Shown one piece after another: positions 7,325 to 12,565 of a stretch of DNA of 12,565 nucleotides (the first letter of the stretch is position 1; the number at the start of each line of letters is the position of its first letter). The stretch is taken from positions 6,007 through 18,571 of the forward strand of contig DHOG01000157.1 of assembly GCA_002410715.1 (NCBI GenBank), given 5' to 3'. Origin of the DNA: Ruminococcaceae bacterium UBA5396. GTDB lineage: Bacteria; Bacillota; Clostridia; Oscillospirales; Acutalibacteraceae. The notes under the pieces were generated by a model. That model made no database searches and had not been told where the DNA came from. It saw only the letters and a program-made list of their open reading frames with translations. Both the position numbers and the translations under genes were made by a program.

Positions 7325-8179
7325 TCAAAGACACTCAATTGTACTCTTATAAAACTGCTCTTGAAAACGCACTGCCGCCGCGACTTCTGCTTGATTATAT
7401 ACAAAGCCCTCCGGGGCAACCACAAGTTTGTCCTCTATATCATTTTCACGATGAATAATGGCAATCACCTTTCCTGTGAAAGAAGATTGGGGCTCCGTTA
7501 CGCCGAGTATGTACGCATCCAAATCATCACCGTCCGGCGCAATTTCTCCCTGTATATAACCGTAATTGAGGGGATAGATGTTGTCGGGGTGTTTTGGGTG
7601 CGCCGCTCCGATGGGCCGGTCAACCGTAACGGTGACCGTTTTGCCGAAGAAGGAATACACTTGGATTTTACGAAGGATGTAACGGACAAGTTCTTCCACC
7701 GGTTTTGTGCCATCTACTTTTAAAACAGGGCATTCAAGTGTTTCTGCCCACTTTTCAATCTTATCAAGTGAGCGATTTGCTACGAATTTGTAAAATTCTT
7801 TTTGGTGTTCATACATATCTCCGTCTTCACGGACACGGTCACCGAATTTGTCATATTCACGCCCCTTTATACGCTCCAATCGAAACTCAAGCGGTGCTGA
7901 GATATATACGGCAAGCTCATAATATTGCGACATTACATCGCCAAAATCTCCTGTAACAGCGGAAAGAATAAAAGCGCCGCACTGCCTTATCTCGTCAAGC
8001 ATTTCAGGCAGATAATCTTCGGGGGAGCGTGGGTTAGTGTATGGAACTTTTGACTCGCCGAACGCATAATTCTCATGGTCTATATGCTTATAGTTAAGCA
8101 CGTGCGCCAGCTCTCGTGCAAGGGTGGTTTTGCCGCTTCCGTTTGCTCCAAATATGATGATGCCCTGAGGTTGAATCAT
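7325..8179 (-). CDS. P-loop kinase fused to a family-I inorganic-pyrophosphatase-like domain
   Basis: The protein has 284 residues. The N-terminal domain (1 to about 172) is an adenylate-kinase-like P-loop NTPase with Walker A GANGSGKT (11-18), HIDHENYAFGE as the likely substrate-binding strand, and RLERIKGREYDKFGDR as a lid-like basic segment. The C-terminal domain (about 178-284) reads VTVTVDRPIG, IYPLNYGYIQG (NYGY 205-208) and DGDDLDAYILG (216-221), then KVIAIIHRENDIEDKLVVAP. NYGYI followed by DGDxxD is the metal-binding core of family-I pyrophosphatases (canonical DGDPVDVLV); here Asp replaces the usual Pro or Glu before Leu-Asp. The domain is at the short end, like the small Clostridia pyrophosphatase-like proteins. 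ATG 8179 has AGGCGG upstream. The stop lies 65 bases before the next gene. The kinase substrate is unknown. Confidence 0.85.
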   Translation of the reverse strand: MIQPQGIIIFGANGSGKTTLARELAHVLNYKHIDHENYAFGESKVPYTNPRSPEDYLPEMLDEIRQCGAFILSAVTGDFGDVMSQYYELAVYISAPLEFRLERIKGREYDKFGDRVREDGDMYEHQKEFYKFVANRSLDKIEKWAETLECPVLKVDGTKPVEELVRYILRKIQVYSFFGKTVTVTVDRPIGAAHPKHPDNIYPLNYGYIQGEIAPDGDDLDAYILGVTEPQSSFTGKVIAIIHRENDIEDKLVVAPEGFVYNQAEVAAAVRFQEQFYKSTIECL

Positions 8180-8193
8180 AACGCACCGCCTTT

Positions 8194-8727
8194 TTATATA
8201 AGATACTCCATATGAACATCGTCAAAATCTTGATATTTTCCCCCTAAAACGATTCCTCCATTTATATTATAGGACGGAATATGTGTTTCAGCTTCTTGTA
8301 GAAATGCATGATTTCGGCAGTTTTTGTAGTAATATTCTTTTATCATTTCTAAGTCATCAAAGTATTTTTTAACTTCCATTGCAGACACACGGAAAAAAAG
8401 CAGTCTGTCAATCGAAATCATTTTTATATCACCAAAATCAATGGAATCTTTTTTAAAAAATTCATAGTCCAACAAAGCAATGCTGCGCCATACTTCAAAA
8501 GGTTCAATTACAACACCAAAATCTCCGTAAATATCCTTTCGCTTTTCGGGATGTCTTTGCGCCATCTTTTGATAATCGGCATTGCAAATCACAAGGTCAA
8601 TATCCGCACCGGATTTGCGCAGTTCATAATATTCCATTGCCATCCCGCCAATAATAATCGGCGGCTTCTCAAATGCAAAATCAAGACTTGAAAGCTGATT
8701 GCGTATTGTTTCAATGACTATGTTCAT
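8194..8727 (-). CDS. Small nucleotidyltransferase-superfamily protein
   Basis: The protein has 177 residues when started at ATG 8727. That start makes an ATGA overlap with the upstream gene and has GGAGGGGG 7 bases ahead; an in-frame TTG six bases earlier would sit on the ribosome site and is rejected. Residues 24-44 show the minimal nucleotidyltransferase core: IIIGGMAMEYYELRKSG followed by ADID, with Gly-Gly at 27-28 and the metal-binding pair Asp 42 and Asp 44. Later elements are FGVVIEPFEV and a helix SIDRLLFFRVSAMEVKKYFDDL typical of substrate-binding helices. The layout resembles ANT/AbiEii-type or other small MNT proteins that transfer a nucleotide to a small molecule or protein and release pyrophosphate. 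The substrate is unknown. Confidence 0.82.
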   Translation of the reverse strand: MNIVIETIRNQLSSLDFAFEKPPIIIGGMAMEYYELRKSGADIDLVICNADYQKMAQRHPEKRKDIYGDFGVVIEPFEVWRSIALLDYEFFKKDSIDFGDIKMISIDRLLFFRVSAMEVKKYFDDLEMIKEYYYKNCRNHAFLQEAETHIPSYNINGGIVLGGKYQDFDDVHMEYLI

Positions 8728-9794
8728 AAACAATCCCCCTCCTTCACTGCCGCAAATATCACAGCAAATTCTGTTTCAAACTGTTTTTCCTTTGTAAATC
8801 CCGCATTGGTTAGCAGGGTGCCAATTTCCTCCGGATTGTCGGGAAACACAGGGATTTTACGGATGCCATAGTCAATTTCAGTTTGCCGGTCTTTACTAAT
8901 TGACAGCACAAATCGACCGCTGGGGATTAATAAATCCCATGCTTTTTGAATCGCCGCTTGTTTATCCTTTATATGCATAAAGGTAAGGGTAGAATAAATC
9001 ACGTCAAAGAATCCGTCAAAGGTATATGTAATATAATCAGCACAAATCAATCGGATATTTTGGAATCCTTTCAGATTTTGATTTGCTCTCTCTATTGTTT
9101 TTTGCGAAATATCAATACCGGTAAAGCTCTCGCATTTACCGCAAACCCGCAGAGCAAGCCGTCCGGTGCCTACGCCAACTTCAAGCACAGATTTGTTTGC
9201 CGTAAGTTGCATTGCTTCAATAAATACATTGCCGTCCCATTTGTTCATATGTTTCTGAAGTGGCTCCGGGTCGTGTACAGGGTCGTTGTTTTCATCGATA
9301 AGTGCATTATAGTGGTGAATAACTGTTTCGGTTGTGTCGTCTAAATGCTTTAATAGCTTTACATACTCACCATACTCATCCGCACCATCAAATATAACGG
9401 TATTAAAACCTTTCTTTTTATATAAATGTCGCGCCGTAGTATTTGCTTTGTCTACTCCCAAGGCCATCTCTGCAAATCCAAGTAGCCTTGCTTTCTCGAT
9501 CAAAAAGTCAAGAATAATACTGCCAATCCCTTGATTACGACGCTCCTGTTTAACAATCATACGAGAAAGATAAACGCGCCGACCGGGAATGGTATAATCC
9601 CTGTCCCCGTTATCAAACACAAGAGCGCCCTCACCAATAAACTTACCATTCTCAGTGTATATAAACACAATGCGATTTCCCAATCGAATTTCGTCCAGCC
9701 ATTTTTTTGCTTGCTCGGCATTTTTCTGCATATCCCAAATATTATTGCATTTTGCATAGTCCTTTGGATTAAGAGGAACTATTTTATAAGTCAT
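8724..9794 (-). CDS. Fusion of GNAT acetyltransferase and class I SAM-dependent methyltransferase
   Basis: The protein has 356 residues with two complete domains. Residues 1-150 form a GNAT fold: acetyl-CoA loop RRNQGIGS (85-92), GVDKANTTARHLYKKKGF (113-130). Residues about 155-356 form a class I methyltransferase: motif I SVLEVGVGTGRLALRV (VLEVGVGTG at 203-211), GIDISQKTIERANQNL as the SAM-ribose strand, CADYITYTFDGFFDVIYSTL (motif II/III region), and IPSGRFVLSIS. Each domain has its known stand-alone counterpart of this size, so the ORF is a real join and not an extension of one domain. The stop TGA overlaps the next start. A 19-base gap with GGAG separates it from the phosphoesterase gene upstream. 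The two activities could act on the same small molecule, but this is inferred from the fusion only. Confidence 0.9.
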   Translation of the reverse strand: MTYKIVPLNPKDYAKCNNIWDMQKNAEQAKKWLDEIRLGNRIVFIYTENGKFIGEGALVFDNGDRDYTIPGRRVYLSRMIVKQERRNQGIGSIILDFLIEKARLLGFAEMALGVDKANTTARHLYKKKGFNTVIFDGADEYGEYVKLLKHLDDTTETVIHHYNALIDENNDPVHDPEPLQKHMNKWDGNVFIEAMQLTANKSVLEVGVGTGRLALRVCGKCESFTGIDISQKTIERANQNLKGFQNIRLICADYITYTFDGFFDVIYSTLTFMHIKDKQAAIQKAWDLLIPSGRFVLSISKDRQTEIDYGIRKIPVFPDNPEEIGTLLTNAGFTKEKQFETEFAVIFAAVKEGDCL

Positions 9795-9813
9795 ATCTTC
9801 ATTCCACTCCTTC

Positions 9814-10806
9814 CTAAAACTTTATTTCACTTTTCGGACAGCAAATCTCATCAAGTTTTTCTCCAAACTTTCGCCAATCATCAATGCTCCAGTTATAATC
9901 AAATTCAAAGTTAGCCATTGCATTGCGCCACAGGTCATTTTGCATAGGGAATGTGCCATTTGCGATTCCCCTTGCGTGCTGCCAAAACCGATTCATCGGA
10001 ATGTCAGATCCTGTTTTCAGTATGGCTGCCCGCAATTTACCCCAAAACTGCGCATGAGGAAAATCATTAAACGCAAGGATGGAATGAATCGTTTGTTCAA
10101 CATCATATTCCACCCGATGAAGCTGAATTTCAATGTCTTCTTCTGTTTCGATAATCAACGCATAGGGAGCGCGAACATCATAGTCTGAAGGCATTCCGCA
10201 ACTTCCTGGGTTAAGCAATATTTTCCCTGCAACATTGCCCGAATACTGCAAATGATTATGCCCAAAAAGGCAGATATCGCCCGGATATTCGGCAACTTCA
10301 TCTGAATATTCTTCGGCAGCATTTTGCATATCCTGCATTCCTTGTTCAAGAGTAAAAGGAGTGCGTTCCATTTTTCTTGCGTAATCACCCGAATGAAATG
10401 CGCTGAGTCTCGGTGCGTGGTAAATCAGTGAAATACTATGAGATAAGTGAGCAGTTTTTCCGCCAGAGAATGTGATATCAGCGGATTCTGGCAAAGATTT
10501 GAGGTAGTTAAGATTTTGCGCAGACAAATTTTTGTATGTCCAAAAATTAGGCAGCATTTGCTCAAGTTCACAATGCTCCGGCTTTGTTTTATCCAGTGAA
10601 ATGACACCAATATCACCATTTCCTAAAATAGCCGTACAATTAGGCAAAGAACAAATTAAGTCTACCACTTCATTCAGTGTGGGGGTATCACGGATATAGT
10701 CGCCAAGCAAAAGGAAAGCCTCCGCCCCCTTTTCTTTTGCGTCAGATATAACAGCTTTCAGAGCAGGATAATTTCCATGAACATCTGATATAACCGCATA
10801 AATCAT
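9814..10806 (-). CDS. Calcineurin-like metallophosphoesterase with C-terminal extension
   Basis: The protein has 330 residues. The metal-centre motifs of the calcineurin-like superfamily are complete: DVHGN (Asp 8, His 10), GDY (Asp 36), GNGD (Asn 63, where GNHD is commonest), HLSHS (His 123), and GHNH (182-185), followed by KILLNPGSCGMP, the usual last signature. The order and the 20-30-residue lengths between motifs fit the YfcE/MPP-type phosphodiesterase core of about 220 residues. Residues from about 215 to 330 are an additional mainly helical tail with AQFWGKLRAAILKTGSD and WSIDDWRKFGEKLDE, which I cannot place. ATG 10806 follows the TAA of the upstream gene by one base; GAGGAAA is its ribosome site. 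The substrate is unknown. Confidence 0.9.
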   Translation of the reverse strand: MIYAVISDVHGNYPALKAVISDAKEKGAEAFLLLGDYIRDTPTLNEVVDLICSLPNCTAILGNGDIGVISLDKTKPEHCELEQMLPNFWTYKNLSAQNLNYLKSLPESADITFSGGKTAHLSHSISLIYHAPRLSAFHSGDYARKMERTPFTLEQGMQDMQNAAEEYSDEVAEYPGDICLFGHNHLQYSGNVAGKILLNPGSCGMPSDYDVRAPYALIIETEEDIEIQLHRVEYDVEQTIHSILAFNDFPHAQFWGKLRAAILKTGSDIPMNRFWQHARGIANGTFPMQNDLWRNAMANFEFDYNWSIDDWRKFGEKLDEICCPKSEIKF

Positions 10807-10807
10807 T

Positions 10808-11602
10808 TTATGGTTTCCTCGCTTTCACAATCAACGACAATGGAAAGTGCTGTGCTTTTATTGGTGCGTAATATTCTGATGAAAATCCGACACTTCGCTC
10901 TAAAGTCGCTTTATCTGTTTCTTCTACCACTCTTTCTACATAAAGCCCCGCAGCAGAAAGAGCATTTATGTAGTCAGACAGACGGCGGTTATAAAGTGTA
11001 AGCGGATGACCTTTTTCAACTTTAAGGTCAGGATTATTGCGCTTGGCAGGCTTTCCTACGGTTTTCTTAAAAGTAAAAGGTTCGCCTTCGTAATAACTGC
11101 CTGAGAATATAAGCTTTTCGTCCACAGCATCTACGCAGTGTAAAAACGGATGATCCCAACTGAAAATAAAAACTCCGCCCGATTTTAAGTAAGAAGCGAT
11201 CAGTTGGAATGTAGTCTGTAAATCCACAGTCCAGCCGATTGCGTAAATAGAATATACAACATCAAAATAGTTTTCCGGAAGTCCGGGGTTTTCTTCCATT
11301 GGAGAGCAGAATAGTTTTGCCTTATAACTGTTTTCCGTTAGGTGTTTTTCCGTATTATGTAGCTGACGGTCGGATATATCAAGTCCCCAAAGCTCGCCTG
11401 CGCCGTTATCTGCACACCATTTTAGAGAATGACCGCTGCCGCACCCGACATCCAACACCTTTTTGTTCGCAAGTTCCGGAAACAAGTGCAAATCGTCCTC
11501 CGTAGGACATAAGCACCCATAAGCTGGCAGAGCGGTAACACCGAAAAAAGAATCGGCTAATTTATTCCACGATATTTTGTTTTGCGAAAGAATCTTGTTC
11601 AT
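10808..11602 (-). CDS. Class I SAM-dependent methyltransferase (first gene of the nine-gene unit)
   Basis: The protein has 264 residues. Motif I is KKVLDVGCGSGHSLKW (VLDVGCGSG at 49-57), the acidic strand is LWGLDISDRQL (73-80), and NYFDVVYSIYAIGW is the motif II/III region before GGVFIFSWDHPF. The first 45 residues include a FPEL lead helix and NKISWNKLADSFF, a common opening of small-molecule methyltransferases of Firmicutes. It is not of the Erm rRNA type by this pattern. ATG 11602 is preceded by GGAG at 8 bases, and no upstream in-frame start is better. The gene heads a tightly packed minus-strand unit ending near 4037. Its promoter would lie between 11603 and about 11760 but is not clear. 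Confidence 0.9.
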   Translation of the reverse strand: MNKILSQNKISWNKLADSFFGVTALPAYGCLCPTEDDLHLFPELANKKVLDVGCGSGHSLKWCADNGAGELWGLDISDRQLHNTEKHLTENSYKAKLFCSPMEENPGLPENYFDVVYSIYAIGWTVDLQTTFQLIASYLKSGGVFIFSWDHPFLHCVDAVDEKLIFSGSYYEGEPFTFKKTVGKPAKRNNPDLKVEKGHPLTLYNRRLSDYINALSAAGLYVERVVEETDKATLERSVGFSSEYYAPIKAQHFPLSLIVKARKP

Positions 11603-11836
11603 TTCAAAATCTCCATTCTAATCGGGTGTATTGTCCCATGCTAACTTAATGACAGCCTATATCCTTCGGCATGGCAACGATTTGTTATTAATTTATAAAA
11701 TTAAGCTCCGATACTTAGTTTCTTTGTAGAATATTTTACCATGAGGAGGGTCGTATTACAATGAAAAACTACAAAATAGTGCGTATATAAAATATATAAA
11801 AAAGCACAGCATCTTACATACTAAAAACACTGCGCG
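11603..11836. other. Intergenic region, probable promoter region of the nine-gene unit; plus-strand orphan ribosome site
   Basis: No intact gene. On the minus strand a TTGCCA-N17-TGTCAT pair upstream of the methyltransferase is a weak promoter candidate only. On the plus strand, GAGGAGG at about 11743-11749 precedes ATG 11761, which opens a nine-codon ORF (MKNYKIVRI, stop TAA 11788-11790). This may be a leader peptide or the stump of a lost gene; nothing else supports either. The rest is AT-rich and I see no further structure. Confidence 0.35.
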
Positions 11837-12265
11837 TTAATAAAGATTATAAACTTGTAAATCTTTGCTTTTTCGATATCGAATAGTATAATCAGTCCCT
11901 CCTTTGCCACCGTCATGATAGCAAATAAGTTCGGAGGAATGCTCTACGAGAACACGATTACGTTCATAATAAATGCCAGAGCGGTAATGCTCAGCAAGGC
12001 TTATTCCAAAATCATGCTGGCGAAATACTTCTTTTGCTCGACAAATCCACTCGGGTGTCCAGCATTTTTCATGACTTTAAAATCGAACTGAATACGGTGC
12101 AATTGTGATAAGGCGTATCTGTGGGTGCGTCTTTTTTTATTCTATCACCTGTTCTGTCGCCAAAATATCAAATCCGGCCATGGCACCATGTAAAAAGATA
12201 ATCTTTTCTCGTCGTATAGCATTTTCAATTTATATATGCAGCTTTTACAAACAAACTTTTTTGTC
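11837..12265 (-). pseudogene. SLOG-family (DUF1273/YpsA-like) gene remnant with in-frame stops
   Basis: One minus-strand frame, reading leftward from about 12265 to TAA 11839-11837, encodes a coherent protein interrupted by in-frame stops at 12247-12245, 12232-12230, 12139-12137 and 12079-12077. Pieces in order: IENAIRREKIIFLHGAMAGF plus DILATEQVIE, then KKTHPQIRLITIAPYSVRF, then SHEKCWTPEWICRAKEVFRQ, YYERNRVLVEHSSELICYHD and GGKGGTDYTIRY. The layout (GMA.GFD core, ...IPY-like strand, RN..LV.HS..LI..YDGG.GGT.YTI.Y) is that of the SLOG/DUF1273 Rossmann family often carried by Firmicute integrative elements. Replacing the stops with Tyr, Gln or Glu/Lys would restore the frame. The N-terminal CCFTGHRP-like start is not found. 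The gene is surely inactive as read; the family call is from recalled pattern. Confidence 0.72.
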
Positions 12266-12484
12266 TCAGGGGTCTCTAAAAACAATGCCATTCACTTGCT
12301 TGTTCAATGCCATTTGGGTGGGGGCGATGATGCCATTAGAGTGCGGTGTTCTTGATTTTAATCGTCACCCTCTTTTTTATTTTCTCAAGCATGGTTTTAA
12401 TGAAGAAGTTGAAGTCCCAATCTTTTAATTTTCCAAATTAGAATCTTCCAAAACCCTTGATATACAAGGAATATAGCGGTGTAA
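12266..12484. other. Gene-free stretch with short repeated 8-mer
   Basis: No convincing gene. The 8-mer ATGCCATT occurs at 12285, 12307 and 12330. A plus-strand tail ending at TAA near 12428 contains FNRHPLFYFLKHGFNEEVEV, which mimics the end of a GNAT domain, but no matching N-terminal half exists. CCTTG-ATATA-CAAGG at about 12457-12471 is a short palindrome of unknown role. Confidence 0.35.
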
Positions 12485-12530
12485 AACAAAAAACCACCTT
12501 GAAAAATCATACGATTTTTTGGGGTGGTTT
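12482..12530 (-). terminator. Rho-independent terminator for minus-strand transcripts from the right
   Basis: AAACCACC (12491-12498) pairs with GGTGGTTT (12523-12530), and the stem continues inward as an AAAAATC/GATTTTT pairing with a small mismatch bulge. Read on the minus strand the stem is followed by a T-rich tract (TTTTTTGTTTT, about 12493-12483). This is the classical shape of an intrinsic terminator, implying a minus-strand gene or element starting beyond the right end of the window. Confidence 0.75.
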
Positions 12531-12537
12531 ACCGATT

Positions 12538-12565
12538 AGTGTGGGAGAGCGCTTGAATGGCATTC
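12538..12565 (+). tRNA. tRNA-Ala(GGC)-like sequence, incomplete (5' part missing, 3' end outside window)
   Basis: From 12538 the sequence reads like a tRNA from the D-loop on: AGTGTGGGA, then the D-stem strand GAGC (12547-12550), a spacer G, the anticodon stem CTTGA (12552-12556) and the 7-base loop ATGGCAT (12557-12563) with T33, anticodon GGC (12559-12561) and A37, then TC as the start of the matching TCAAG. The 5' D-stem strand (GCTC or GTTC) and the acceptor strand are not present directly upstream; a terminator hairpin lies there instead. It may be a 3' tRNA copy, as at an integration junction, or a degenerate tRNA. The remaining half lies beyond the window, so the call stays partial. 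Confidence 0.55.

Noticed and set aside
8728..8733. TTG 8733 as start of the small nucleotidyltransferase
   Set aside because: It sits on the ribosome site; ATG 8727 has correct spacing and the ATGA overlap.
4037..11602. Integron-like cassette array (many short resistance-like genes in one direction)
   Set aside because: Genes overlap by ATGA or abut, and there are no attC-like repeats between them; an operon explains the layout.
11761..11790. Nine-codon ORF after a strong ribosome site, as a regulatory leader peptide
   Set aside because: No following gene on that strand and no alternative hairpins; kept only as a note in the intergenic entry.
12105..12428. Plus-strand 107-codon open frame, GNAT-like tail
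   Set aside because: Its first part is antisense to the SLOG relic and the acetyltransferase resemblance is limited to about 20 residues.
1..12565. CRISPR array
   Set aside because: No regularly spaced direct repeats of 23 bases or more; the only periodic element is an 8-mer occurring three times.

Overview
The window looks like accessory DNA from a low-to-mid GC Gram-positive bacterium, most likely a Clostridia-type gut or rumen Firmicute. Pointers are the strong AGGAGG-type ribosome binding sites, the YolD-like and SLOG/DUF1273-like genes (common passengers of Firmicute integrative elements), MerR regulators of the Firmicute effector-binding type, and enzyme families typical of clostridial cargo regions. 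This assignment is inference from gene content; no rRNA or intact marker gene is present.

Layout. (1) 1-463, plus strand: the 3' end of a YolD-like gene, a likely bidirectional terminator, and a perfect 14-bp hairpin of unknown role. (2) 464-about 834, plus strand: a decayed nucleotidyltransferase gene of the aminoglycoside/lincosamide type, broken by three apparent one-base losses and cut off at its 3' end. It meets head-on a minus-strand gene (721-1887) whose last ~36 codons are antisense to the remnant. (3) 1885-3964, minus strand: two tandem MerR-family regulators with C-terminal effector-binding domains, followed by an unrecognised 384-aa-class protein with a C-terminal cysteine cluster. 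Each MerR gene has its own promoter of MerR architecture, TTGACT-N19-TATACT, with an imperfect 8-5-8 dyad. (4) 4037-11602, minus strand: nine intact genes packed with 4-base ATGA overlaps or short gaps, evidently one transcription unit. In transcription order they are: methyltransferase, metallophosphoesterase, acetyltransferase-methyltransferase fusion, small nucleotidyltransferase, P-loop kinase-pyrophosphatase-like fusion, ADP-ribosyltransferase-like/GrpB fusion, RimJ/RimL-type acetyltransferase, alpha/alpha-toroid protein, and AAC(6')-like acetyltransferase. (5) 11603-12565: no intact gene. It holds a SLOG/DUF1273 pseudogene with in-frame stops on the minus strand, a strong minus-strand terminator hairpin, and at the right edge the start of a tRNA-Ala(GGC)-like sequence lacking a normal 5' half.

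How the genes may work together. Nearly every enzyme of the nine-gene unit belongs to a superfamily that modifies small molecules or antibiotics by acetyl, methyl, nucleotidyl or phosphoryl transfer. Three of the nine are domain fusions. The unit lies next to paired MerR regulators with ligand-binding domains and a dead resistance-type gene. The simplest reading is an accreted island of small-molecule-modification (resistance-like) genes on an integrative element or in its scar. No single gene here proves a specific substrate. The most unusual items are the fusions, the promoter that overlaps a stop codon, and the tRNA-like edge.
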